Shown here piece by piece: positions 1 to 12,481 of a stretch of 64,000 bases of DNA (position 1 is the first letter of the stretch; the number at the start of each line of letters is the position of its first letter). The stretch is taken from NCBI GenBank assembly GCA_022316685.1, contig JAKJHU010000016.1, forward strand, positions 2,170,001 to 2,234,000. The letters are read 5' to 3'. The notes under the pieces were generated by a model that saw only the letters and a program-made list of their open reading frames with translations, ran no database searches and was not told the DNA's origin. This DNA comes from Progne subis subis (lineage: Eukaryota > Chordata > Aves > Passeriformes > Hirundinidae). A program made the position numbers and the translations under genes.

Positions 1-3000
1 ATTTTACAGAGTTTAAATACCCCTTCCAAATCTGTAATGTATATGGGTGTAGTTACAAAACTTACTTGTTGCAGTGGCCTTGCCTTGTCTTTGCTCTCTT
101 CCTGGATTGCTTGAATTCTTATGGCTTCAGCGAAGAGCACTATTGGATATTTTAAAAACATCGATGGAAGGTTTCCGTTGTGTAATTTCCTTTTGCATGC
201 CTTAAAACCAGTGATCTGAACCTTGTGCTTTGTTGCTAACAAGGATGTGTTTTCTCTTTCCTCCTTAACTCTTTAGCAGCCTTCCAGACCTCTTGTTTCG
301 TCTGCCTGGTGTATCTCTGACTTATCCTCACCCCCGAGCTGCCAGAGTCAGGATCTCTCACCTAAGCTTGACATTGTCACTGTGAGTCACTTGATCTTGG
401 CTGTGAGTCAGTGCTACCGAGTACAAAAAAAACCCCAAAAACTAAATCCATATATCTCCTTCATCAGATTTGATCTTACCCTTAGCTAAGACAATGATAA
501 CTATTTTGGGGAATGGAGTGGGGCCTTTTTTAAAGCATTTGAGATATTTGCGGTTTAGGAATGATGTAGTATCGGCCATAAGGGCTACCTACTAACTTAC
601 ATCATCAGGTTTAAATTAAGGTGGTTGGCTCTAGGACAAATACTGGAATTTCTCCATTGAAGGCAATAAAAGAGTGTTTGACTTTTTCTGAATTTCTGTA
701 ACTTTGTTTGTGAAATAAAGGTCATCCAATTTTTCAGATTCAGTTGTCTAAACTTGTTTTGTCCATCTGTTTTTGTCCTGGCATGCAAACCAGTAAATCC
801 TTCATGGAAGTGCTGTTTCATTGTTCTTCCAGAACAGCGAGGATGAACAATCAAGAATATTATTGTTCCCTAAATAAAAGAGAATTGTTCTAATTTTTAC
901 TAAATATCTATTAGCAAGACAGATAGTGTTGTGAATTCCATAGCAAAATACTGATAATATATTTGTTAGTAACCAGGATAAAATATTACTTCATTTTTAA
1001 AATGACATCTAAAATACAATGAAACAACAGAGATGTGGTGGTGTTTGGTTTTTTTTTTTTTTATTTATTTTTTTTATTTTTTAAATTCTGAGGGACTCAT
1101 TCATAGCCATCTTTAGATTTGGCCACAGTTTAGTAGGCATGTATTTCAGCACTTTGCAGTGAAGTAATTTGCCTAAGCTTTTATGTATTTATTAAATAGA
1201 TATGAATTATAAACGTTGCATAGTTTTAACACTATAAAAAACTAATAGTCTTTGCTTTTGTCATTGCAATGAGTAGGTGAAAATAATGTAAAATTTATAA
1301 AGCATCTGTTGATTCAATTTTTTTTGAGTCAGATTCTGATCTATATTTAGATTTGCTAAATTACAGAAAAGTATCAGTGAGATATGACTGTCAGAGGCTT
1401 ACATGCCGCTTCAGAGAAAGCTGAAAACAGAATTGCATTAAATTGTTAGAAACTAATGACAGTCAGTGTGGGTGAGCACCGAACAAAGACAGAGATAAAG
1501 CAAGACTAAACGCTTCAGAAATGTTGCTGTTTTCTGGCAATAATGCTTTTTGTACCTTTGGTGGGGAAGGATGGCAAGCCCGTTGTCACACGAAGTCGTC
1601 ACCACGGGAGCAGTGAAAATGACTTTCAAGCAGCATGGGCTAGGTCGGGGTTTTACCTGAGGTGGTGCATGGGGATGATGATGCCAGGCAAAAATAGTTC
1701 AGCAGGGCACGGCAGAGCCGCCACGAAGGACTTAACCTTCACCTGGCAGCAGCCCTGCTGCACTGCGGAGCTTCAGCTCGTGCCATGGCAGAAGGCACAG
1801 CAGAGCCTGACTGCAGTCAGTGCTGTCAATCCTTCAGAGAAATGCTAGTTGGCTTGATAAAGTACTGCTTCTTTTGAAGGAAATAATTGTATTGTTGTAT
1901 AACTGGTGTTCCACATCAGCTTTCGAAGTGAGGCGAAGGAAGCTGCTCTCTAGGATGCCTGTGTGAGCTCTCCAGAAACCAGTCAACAAAGAGCTAAAAA
2001 GGGTGCGTAAAAAACCCGTAGTATTCTGGTGAGATTTAGGTAAAGACAAGCAAAAGACAAGTTAATGTATCAAAATTATTTGTGTAATGCAGCAGCAACA
2101 ATTTAACATAATTTCCACAGGAGAAAACATGGCCTGCAAATTTTCCTTTTCCATGTCAATTAGCTTTCCCCATGCTTCGCCAAATGCCTTTAGCAGCACC
2201 TAGAATTATTGTGATAATGGAAGTTTAACTTGGCAAGAGGCAGAGAAACTCAGTCAAAGCCAGAATAATAAAACAAACCCTTCACACTGACAAGGGAGTA
2301 AACTCCCCTCTCTCTCTGACTCGTGTCTGGGGCACATAAGTGTTCACATCCCCCCTCAAGCAGCACAGTGGTGATTTGAAGTGGTCAGTGAGTTATTTAC
2401 AGGCTACACTGGCCTGAACAAACTGTCCTGCTGTCAGACTGACTTAAACTAGTCAGGATTCTTTATTATGTGGACATCACTACCATATATCCCATTTTCC
2501 TCAAAAATAATTTATTTTTTCCTTTGTTTGGCAAGAAAAGAACGCTTTGCCATTTGCTCAGTGTTTCAGGCTGTTTGATGCCTGCTCAGGCTCCTGGGTC
2601 TGACCAGGCTCTGCGTGCGCTGGAGGGCAGCTGGGCATGACAGATGAGCTCTAAAGGTACAGTAAGCCTCAAGTTCCAGGGTATATTGTTCTGCCTATAT
2701 TTGCATCACAGACTTGTTAAGATCCGTATGCATCATTTGTGTTGCAGAGGAATCAGGGGCAGAAGTTTGCAGCCCTAGACAGAGACGCTAGTTTGCATGC
2801 AGTTAATATTCCATCGCTGCTCTAAGTGGAAAAACACTAACATGTCCTGCTCCTAGGATCACCTTCAGACAGCAGCCACGCCAAAAAATTGCCTAGGTAA
2901 ATCTTGTTGCTTTGCCATATTCAGGTCTTCTTATGGCCATGGGTGGTTGCACACCAGGATGAATTTTTAGGATATTCCATTGGCAAGAATTCCCCTCCAA

Positions 3001-6000
3001 GGATGAAACAATAGTGATACTGCCTCTCATTTTGCTTGTAACAGAACACAGCCCTCTAACCTGATCTTGTAAGTACTTTGAATTGAATCCTCAGGTGCTG
3101 CAAATTTTCTGCACTCCACAGAGGAGCAGTGTTTCTGGGGATTTCAGTGGGAGCTCTTCATACTGCTCATACTGAGCATTCACAAATGCAAACCTGTGGC
3201 AAATGAGCCTGTCTTGAATGTGTTTGTGAGCATAGATTGATCTTTCAATGAAGCAGAGAACAAATTTTATTTGAACTCTGTCCCCCTTGTAACTTTTTCT
3301 TTGCAATCCTCAATATGTTTTTGCATTTAGGGACTGTAGAGACCTTCTGTAGCTGTGCTAACACATGCCAGTTCCTCTGGGTTAGACTAAAAAGCTGTTT
3401 AGCCTGGTAAAACTCCTCACAGCTGTTAACCAAAGATTGTGTTGGATGAGGGGCATGCCCCATATGTCAGAGGGTGCAGAGTTCACATGTTGATAGGGCT
3501 TCACATTTTAATTTTGCTTTCCAATCCCACAAATAATGAAGACTGAACTGCAAGGCAGAACGATTGCAAATAAAGCTAACTATGGTTGATCTGAACTCGA
3601 CAGTGAGATACTGTTTTGTCTACCTCACCCAGGAGCACATAACTATTCACCAGAGAAATGAGTGACCTGCCTCATCTTTTGCATTGTAAAGTCATTTTGG
3701 CCACAGTTCTGCAAAGACAAGTACATGCTCAGCTTTTAATATGAAGGCTGTAATTAGAAATAGCTTTGTTCCTGAATAAAACTGGTTACATACACTTGGA
3801 CATGAACACACATTTGAACACATCATCGAGTTTCAACTGCAAGAATTGGCCCCTCCTCTGCATATTGTAATAGAGAGTGTGTGAGATCTCTATTTGCCCA
3901 CTACTTACAAAGTAAAATGCATTTTTAAAATGCAGTTTTAATAACTGTTTTCATATGGTTTAAGTTGCATTATCCTTTCCCTCAGCTTTAAAACATGGTT
4001 TTACCAAAACGTATACATTTTTTGTCCCAGGAGGACAATATATGTTATAAAATGTTTATGATTTAATTGAAGAGGTTTTCTCCCCTTTTTAGGAGACCAT
4101 TCCTTTTCCAAATAATTCAGAAGGTTACTTATAGAATGACAACAGCAAATCTGAACTACTGATTTAAAGGAACCAAACTGTTTTTTAATTATTAAAAATA
4201 AACATTGTTCAGGGTAAAACAAAATTATAAATATGTCTGTGTGGCAGTAATGAATTAATTCAGAATGATTTGGAAATGAAAGCTTCCTTGTGTGAACAAA
4301 AAAGGCAAAAGAAAGCCTAAAAGAAAGTTTCTATAAAGTAGACAGCAGCTGTACTACGCAAGCCCTCTTTCAAAAGCCAGTGACTTCTCTCTCAGCTGTG
4401 GTGGCTTAACAACAAACTGACAACAGTAGGTACTATTGCCTTAGGTTTACAAGAAAAGTGTGAACACACCAGTATATTGGAAGAAAATATTCTGAAAATT
4501 TCACACAAGCTTTGTCGGAACACATCAGGTTCTCTGCAGCATGTAGACACCAGCAGAGGGGTTGATTCTAAACTTGCCAAACCTCCAGCCAAGAGTGGGT
4601 TTTCTGAGGAAAGCCACATATGTCAGTACCCTACACTGACTTACAGCTTGGGGGCCTTCTCCTAGTTCCACTGAAAAATGAGACTGGTGGAGTCACTCCA
4701 CTGCTCAGGATTCCTAACAAGTTTTCAAGATTCGTCTTTTAGATTTACTATTGTAAAACCTTACATGCAGTATTTAAAATTAAGTAAGTGGTTGTAGATG
4801 CAGCAGAGTGCTATACACTGTTTTTCTTAACTCCCTTAAACTTCACCATGAATGGTAGTGGTGGCTGCACAAGGAAGAATGGTTAAAAATGAAGCAGACA
4901 GAAAGGGAAAAAAAATGGTCATTTATTCTTCCCTAACTTTCTTTTCAAGCTTAAGAAGACTGATTTGTGCAGTTTAATTTAATTTATGTATCTAACTGTG
5001 ATCTCATGGAGTTCTTTAAATGAATCCTATGAGTAAAAATAAGAGCTTTTATTTCCATTTTTCTTTTTCCTAAAACCAAAATTAGGTTTAATAAAAAGCA
5101 AACAAGATTTTAAATATTTAGGGGTTTGGTTTACACTGGCTATATAGACAATGTTTATAGGCCAAAGTTTTCAAATATTTTGCCTAATTTTATATTCCGG
5201 ATTTGTCTCTTTCATAAAAAAGCCACAGTAGCTTTTGGCATTAGCGGGATATACAGGCGCTTAGTGGCTTTAAGTCAAACCAAATGTGAGTCTGGTCACT
5301 TAATTATTTCTGAGGTTTGCTTTAAATGTCCCACATTATACCACTAAAGATTTCTGCTGAGGACATTATTCCAGAGCACCTAGCTTTTGAGATTTACTGA
5401 CTCCCTAAAGCCTGCAGCTCTTCCCTGGATGCTGAGAGTGATCCCCTTCCTGGCACAGCCAGCAGAGCTGTTCCATTCCCAGCCCATACCTTGGCACAGC
5501 ACAAATCCAGCAAGACTTGTTTGTGGCAGTGCTTGGCTCCTTCTCTGTGAAAGCAGCAGGTGCCTCTGAAATGCTGTAAGGCTCCTTCATGCAGGGCTTA
5601 ACCCCCTTTTTTTGGATGGAAACTGTAAGATTAATGTGGCCTTGGAAGCCTAACATGGGCTTGGAAGCCTGCCACCAGGAGCTGCATTTGGAAACTTTGG
5701 TCCAGCCTTTATCAGGTCATTATTGATTGCAGATTTCTGTTTCTGATTTTAAATGAGTAGTCATGCCTGCGTGATACATAAACCATGGAAGCTTTCTCTA
5801 AATTGTTTTTTTGCTTGCAAGTATGGCATAAACTGCAGGAGATTTACAAGTTAAATTCACCAAAGGTAGAAGCGGTTGGAATTTAAGCAAGTTGTATTAC
5901 ATTCCCTACTTGGACATGAGGTTATCAATGCAAAAGTTACAAGTGCTCTTCCTGCTGTACACTCTGCGTCCTTAACCCTTCAGCATGGCAAGAATGAAAA

Positions 6001-9000
6001 ACACAATACATTACAGGAGGGCAAAGAGGGAAGGAAAAAATTTTCCATGAGTTACTGTGGGGAACACATTGATGACTGAAGCTCAGTCATGTTATCTATG
6101 AATTCACACCTTGAATTTAAGGTTGAAGCTTTTGACAGGTTGCTGAGAGCCAGATTTTTAAAAATTCCTGCAGTTTTTTTTGCTTAATTACTGTTGAATC
6201 ATTTAGATGCCTAAATGCACCTATAAGCTGAGATGGCAAATGCTGATGCACCGTATTTGGTGGCTGCAATGTTGCATTGCAGCTCATCATCAGGACTCAG
6301 ATGGAAACCAAGTTCTGTTCTAGGAATTATCCTGAAGAATCTGTCATGCTTGATTTTGTAAAAAGTAAAAAGCTGAGTCTGTACACATTCTAAAGTTAAT
6401 GAAGAACTCTACATTTATTTTAATGCAAATCTTCTGTATTGCCATTAAAGATAACTAAAATTCTGATGTTATAGCCTAGAACACTTTAAACTGTAATACA
6501 CTGGACCTGAGCCTTAAGGTAAATAAACAAGCTAAGATGTTACTAAGGTAACATCATATATAGTAAACAAGAAGTAATAATCACTACAAGATTTAAGCAA
6601 TGTGCCAGCTTAGATCAGACTCCTTATATTTTTCAGGGATTTCAGCATGAGTCAGATCAATTAACAAGATTGTTTCACTTGAGTGGATGTTGCGGAATTT
6701 AACCCCCGATGATTCTGAAAATTCTGGAACTGATTGTCTGGAAATATTATGAGGGTTCAATTGAGTAATTACATCTGTTGTGTAACTTCCTCACAGTCAG
6801 GTGCTCTTGTGCTCTGTTAAACAAAAAACACAATTTACACACCAAAAGATGCTTGAAATGCACGTGGTTTTGACATTATTAACATATTTTCCTACAAAAT
6901 TTTATTCACAACAATGTGGAATTTAAAACAGTCTTAAAAGAAGATATCATGTGAATTCTGTGCCCTTGTTTGTTTGCATGAATGTGTTTGAAGAGCTTCT
7001 CACTGACCTGAAGAATGGCAACTTTAATGTTTCCTTTTTTATTGCATTGCATTTTTAATTTCTTACTGATGCTCATGAAAGAATTACAACTTTTCAAGAG
7101 TTAAAAAGATTTTTTATCAAGTCTACCTTGATAAACTGATAATAAAGGAGTGACTGTAGTTTTAAGCTGATTTTAAGAAGGAATTTGACAGTCATTTAGG
7201 AAAACATTTGTCATAAAGGGAATAAAAATGATTATAAAATAAATAAAATAGGGGACATTGAAGGCAGTGACTGGTTGTAGAGTGGGATTTGGAGAGCTTC
7301 ACTGCCTGGGTTGCCTCTTAAGCTTTTCTAATTAATTGGCAATTCTTCTATTTTTTTTAAAAAAAATCTTTTACACTAAAATTTTGCACTAATTGGAAGA
7401 AAATTTTGTGCCTTCCTACCTGTTCTCAAAAAGAAGCCACCTGGCACAGCCAGCACACTTCTGATTCTGGTTCAGTTGCTCCCTCATTCTTAACTGTGAT
7501 GGAGTAAATCATAGAGTTTGTATTCAAGGTAGAGAAAAAGCTTCAAATGTCCAGAAAATTCAAGCCTGGGTTTGAGATGCTTTTAGATCCTCCTGACTGA
7601 GCTGTCTTGCTTTGGTTTCAAGCTAAATGTCTTCACTTGTGGCTGGCTTGTGATAGTCACAGCCAGTGTAAAGTTAGTGCTAAAGGACCTGCAAAGCTTT
7701 AAAAATGGCTTTAAAAAGCTGTTTCCTGAAGTCTTGCCAGCAAAGAGAGAAGGATGATTCTTGCCTTTTTAAGCAAGTCACCCATGGATGACTTGGAAAC
7801 TTTAGCTCCAAGTCACCCACGGGCTAGCCCTTGCAGAGCAGGGGGTATCACGACCCTCAGGCAATAAAGCAACCCTTGCTGTCCATGTCAGTGCCTTGGG
7901 CTGATGCTCCTCAGTGCTGACCTCAGTCACCTGTTCCAGGAGTGTGGTCCAGCTCTCTCATTCCATAGCTGCACCCCACGAGCACTGATTGGCAGAGCCA
8001 GTCCCTCAGAGGTGTGAATGATTGTCGAACTAGACAAAGAGAGACTGACATGGGTCACAAGAAAGTATCCTCTAATTTGTTTAAGGCTGAGTGGATTTAG
8101 CTTCTCCTTCGAGTCAATCTCAAAGATTTCAACAGCCACGAGGACCAACCTTGATCCTGCTAAACCTTTCTTGAAAGAGGAATCTTAATTCATGCACATC
8201 CCTGTGACTTTGATGGAACTGCTCACATGTGTAAGAGTCTGTAGGATCAGCAACCCTTAGCTAACAAGGGAGTTATGTAGAACTGCATGGCATCTGTAAA
8301 TAAACACAACACTACAGACCCTGGTGTGCTGCTCTGCTCCTTTTTGGACACGCCATCCTATCTTTGCTGAGGCAACGTCTTCCCTGCTCTCTTCACATCT
8401 CACAGATGGGATCAAAAAGCTGAAGAACTGCATTTTTATGATGGGAGTCCATCACAGGAGCACTGCTATTAGTCTTTGCTAGCCATCAATGTCTGGAAAT
8501 TTCACAGTCAAGTTGCTAGTGATTGTATTGAAAGGGTTTATGTGTGGGTGGCTGAAAATATGGTGCCTGGCCCCTGATGCCAAACTCTGCGGCAATATCA
8601 GCTGTCTTTACACAAGTGATGAGGCAGAATATGTTACTTTAAGTTTAATATTCAGAACTTTGTCTCTCTTGCTGTCAAAAAAACTATACATGTGGAGGAG
8701 AAGGCTGAATACAGAAAGTTCATAATTAAATACCTCAGCTCAGAAGACTTCGTAGTTTTCATGGGGAAAGGTGGTGTGAAGTAGTTTTTTTTATTGTTTG
8801 CACTTAAATTTTTCTCTTCAAATTATTATTTTATTTAATGTAGCATCAATTTCTGACTCTATCTCTAGTAACTTAGTTTTAGATTCTCTGAATATGTGGT
8901 TTCGTTTTCCAGTGTTTTATCATGTGTTCACAGATAGCCAGGAGCTTGTCTGTGCTCCTCACACTTATTCCTATTTGATTTTTACTCATTGTGTTACATA

Positions 9001-9333
9001 CTGTTAGTAAAAAACATGGAAATTGGTGAATTCTATCCCTGTTTTTACTGGTGTTACTTTTTCTATTATGGAATTAAGTAATCTGTAGTTTAAACATTGA
9101 GAAGGAATGAGTTTGAAAAGGCGAAAGGAAACTGAGGACAACGAATTCCTGAAGAGAAAGCCATCTCACATTTTGTCATCTTCTTTTGTTTTATACTTGT
9201 GGAAGCTTGTAATACCCTCCAAAGGATGTTCAGTGGTCAACAGGGCAGGGTCTTTTGGGTCGCCATTTATCCTTAGATGTAAGAAAGAAATAAAATGGTG
9301 ATTGTTAGTGCTTCCTCTGGGAAGGGCCCCTGG
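1..9333. other. Unique AT-rich non-coding sequence
   Basis: I recognise no gene or interspersed repeat here. The sequence is mostly AT-rich, with a T-rich run at 1049-1082 and a GC-richer patch at 1543-1850 that opens a 101-codon frame resembling no family I know. An 11-bp motif, CTTGGAAGCCT, is repeated at 5641-5651 and 5660-5670. A 9-bp hairpin lies at 6263-6283. A 74-codon minus-strand frame at 7927-8148 begins with TTG rather than ATG and is treated as chance. Short unrecognised exons or old decayed repeats cannot be excluded. Confidence 0.6.
1049..1082. repeat. T-rich low-complexity run
   Basis: Almost uninterrupted T with a few A interruptions. It is a simple low-complexity tract with no sign of a flanking duplicated target or a mobile element beside it. 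Confidence 0.85.
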
Positions 9334-9751
9334 TCATAGAATAAGAGATTCATCAAAGGTGAAAGAGACCTCCAAGATCATGAAATCCAACCATCAACCC
9401 AGCACTACCACTGTAACCCCTACACCGCTAAACCATCACCCAGATTCAGACAGCTCTTGAACATCTCCAAGGACAGTGGCTCCACCACCTCCGTCGGCAA
9501 CCTATTCCAATGCCTGACCACCTGAACAATGAAAAAGAAAATTCTTATATCTCATCTGGATCTCTGCTGTGTCAGTTTAAGGCCATTCCCTCTGGTCCTC
9601 TCTCTGCAGGCATGATAGAAGGGACCAGCTCCCACTTCACCACAACCTCTGACAGGGAGATGTCCAGCGGGATGAGGTCCCCACTGCGCCTCCTCTTCCT
9701 GTGAATAAACAAACCCAGCTCCCTCAGTTGTTCCTCATAAGACATGGTGTG
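9334..9751 (-). mobile_element. CR1 LINE, 3' end fragment
   Basis: Read on the minus strand this is the 3' end of a CR1 non-LTR retrotransposon. On the plus strand it opens with the complement of the CR1 tail (TCATAGAAT). The familiar antisense CR1 phrases follow: CATGAAATCCAACCATCAAC, the run for 'lesser clauses' such as CTCTTGAACATCTCCAAGG, then CCTATTCCAATGCCTGACCA and CCCTCAGTTGTTCCTCATAA near the far end. The copy holds only the 3' untranslated region and the last part of the reverse-transcriptase reading frame, which is normal for 5'-truncated CR1 insertions. Divergence from the remembered consensus is substantial, so the insertion is not recent. Confidence 0.9.
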
Positions 9752-10249
9752 TTCTACCTGTGAATATCCATTTTTAAATTTTTATAGTTTTTATTAATTT
9801 TTAGAGATTACTGCTCCCCCTTTTCTCTCCAACATGCTTATTCGCATACCCACTGCTTTGCAATAATGGCCACTAAGCTGCTTAGACAAAAAAACAGGCA
9901 TATCCACTAAACTCTTTTAGGGGTTTTTTTATGAAGCAGCACCAAAAAAAAATCACTGAAAGCCATATATCTGTCCCTTCAAGATTTAGTGTTAGCCTTC
10001 AAAAAAGTTTAGCAGTGGGTAGTTTGGAAAAGGATAATATATATGTGTTTAAAGATAAACCGCTCTTTATTTCTCTCTGCAGCAAACCATATTGCTGATT
10101 AACCACTGGTTTCATAAACTACAAGTGGGCCATTTAAGCTGTTTCACTGCTGGTTAATGTACTGTATTGTGCTCCCTCTTTCTATAGTACCTCGCTAGTG
10201 TTTTGTTTTTATTAGAAATTCACCTATCCTTGTCTACTGAGGAGAAAAG

Positions 10250-10860
10250 AAATTACACTACAGAGCCCTACAGCCCATAAAATGGCAGAGATTCCTAAAT
10301 AAGAGCGGCCCGAAACTGAAACCTCTGTCTGCCTGCACTGTAATGAAATGCATGACTACAAGAGATAATAATAATTGCAGCAATAGCTCGTTACAGCTCC
10401 CAGATGATTTGGTGCTGTCAGGAGTGCACTGTCCTCTGACATCCCAGGAGGCGAACAGCATCACTGACTGCAGGCCCTGATTGGTGTAGTGAAATATTGC
10501 TGGCAAAAATTAAAAGGTCTTGGTGTCAAAATAATTCATGATATGCATATCTTCCATTCTGATGAAATGGCTGATATCCGGATTAGCAAGATAATAAAAC
10601 TGATCAGGCTACAGTTAAACAATTTAAGCTGGAGAGCTGTTCATTTTGTAGGTGTCACTTGTCAGATCAAGGGGTCAGAGCGGGATGAAAGGCTCTCCCC
10701 AGTAACCTTCTGATGATTTGGATCTGGAATGTTCTTCATGATTTGTCCAAAGTTTTCATCACTGTGCTGCCGGGTAGCATTACCACGGCAGGCTCTGTTC
10801 TGACATTCAAATCCTGGGAATGACAGGTTATTAGGAGAAGAGAACTGGCTGTACATACAT
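10250..10860. promoter_or_regulatory. Candidate conserved non-coding element
   Basis: This block has a balanced, complex composition unlike its AT-rich surroundings, with many core motifs of developmental transcription factors. There are TAAT cores around 10364-10372, a 12-bp perfect palindrome GATATGCATATC at 10540-10551 that resembles a POU/octamer-type site, and further GATTAG and AATAAT cores. Frames crossing it are short and overlap on both strands, so coding is unlikely. That it is an enhancer is inference from texture alone. Confidence 0.25.
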
Positions 10861-11884
10861 TAAGCCCCATATCATTGACCTGTAATTTGAAGTGATAGTG
10901 ATATTGTAATTGAGTGAGTAAAAAAAGGAATTTTTTATTAAAACACAGGAAGATGAAGAAAACGTTCATTCTCAGGTGATTTATGGGTTCATAAAATAAG
11001 CTTTTTGATGATGGTTTATTTTATGGCTCTTGAAATGCTGAGCTGTGTGCTTACTATTTATTTTATGGAACAGTTATTTAAAATATAGTAGCTTCCCATA
11101 TATTTCCAGCCTGTTCATCAGTAACGGGGCTTGTGGAGATGGAGAGATACCCATTTCATATGGGAGTTCATGTATTTGAATAGTTCAAGGATTATCCCAA
11201 TAAAATGGACCCAGGAAAATATTGTACCCAGTTAATGCTCATTGCTTCAGAGACCCCTAATGTCCTTTCTTGACACCTTATTGCAGGATATTATTATACA
11301 ATGGATCTTCAGTCATATGGTGATAGGGAGTGGGGCAGAGCATGGCTATCAGAGTAATTGACTCCTGTGCACGGCAGTGTTACACACTTGAGTAACTAAT
11401 TTAATGGAATGTGTTTTCATGTTCTCCCACACAGCCCTGCCCCAGCATAATCCTCCTCTCAGGGGTGCCAGCAATTCAGGACGGGTAAAGAGTGACACAA
11501 AGCTCTTGATTTCCCAAAAATTGGACCACAGCTTGTGTGGTAAATCTGCTGCCAGTGAAACAACTTTGTCTGAGCCCAGTAAATTAATTAGAGTTACCAG
11601 GAATTCTCTGCTCCTGATGAAACTGGACCTCCAGTGCTTGCCTGACAATTTTTTTTTTGTTGCTGGTTGTTATTGTATGTGACCATCGGGTTTTGTTGCA
11701 CAGTACAGAGATAATGGTTTGGCATGGGTGAAGTGCATAAATGATCCAGCAATAGCAGGAATTGGGCTGGATGTCTGCAGAATTCTACATCTGTGTGAAA
11801 AACACCACTCCCCTGAAACTTGAAGTCTTGTGCTATTTCAGCATGAGCTGGTCCTCACATTGGTTTAGTCAAAGTTTGGGTGGG

Positions 11885-11951
11885 TTTTTTTTGTTGGTTT
11901 TTTTTTTTTTTTTGTTTTTTTGTTTTGTTTTGTTTTGTTTTGTTTGTTTTT
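11885..11951. repeat. T-rich / (TTTTG)n simple repeat
   Basis: Runs of T broken by G resolve into consecutive TTTTG units in the second half of the tract. The reading frame that crosses it gives only a phenylalanine, leucine and cysteine rich translation, which is a by-product of the repeat. Confidence 0.9.
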
Positions 11952-12449
11952 CTTGTAGAATGCAGAGGAAAAGAAATAGTTGGTTCTAAACAAGGCAGCT
12001 AAGTTCTTAAAAATCAGTTAAAAAGGACACTGATGGTTTGTTGATGCTATTTTTTTTCTTCTGAACTCTTCCGAGAGACAAAGTGAAGTGAGGATCAAAA
12101 ATCACTGTCAACAAGTTTTTTTATTTCCCTTTTACTATGGAACAATCTTTATCTAAATGCTTGGTCATATCATAAATGTTAATAGAGTATATGTGATAGA
12201 ATATATATCTATCAAAATATATCACATAAATGTATTTCACCAAATATATATTTTGTTATAGAAAGTACTTGATTGTTGTGGGTTTCTTCTCTGTTAATTT
12301 TCACAAGCACGATTACTGATCCCTAAAAAACTCTGGGTTCACTGCATTTGCATGACAAGTCCTTCTTCAAAAAAGGTACCAAGCCTGGTATTCACATACC
12401 AATCTTCTTTTAAATCAGAAGACAAGTCATGCAGAGATTATTTTGTAAT

Positions 12450-12481
12450 ATCTACTCAAATATTCAGATATTTGAGTAGAT
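12450..12481. other. Perfect 14-bp inverted repeat with 4-nt loop
   Basis: The left arm ATCTACTCAAATAT (12450-12463) is the exact reverse complement of ATATTTGAGTAGAT (12468-12481), separated by TCAG. The stem is too short for a typical microRNA precursor, and no terminator function is expected in a vertebrate genome. Confidence 0.9.

Noticed and set aside
7927..8148. 74-codon minus frame that reads plausibly as protein
   Set aside because: It starts with TTG rather than ATG, lacks a good polypyrimidine acceptor upstream, and resembles no known protein.
12188..12228. AT-rich imperfect palindrome with TATGTGATA/TATCACATA
   Set aside because: Low-complexity TA-rich sequence readily gives such pairings.
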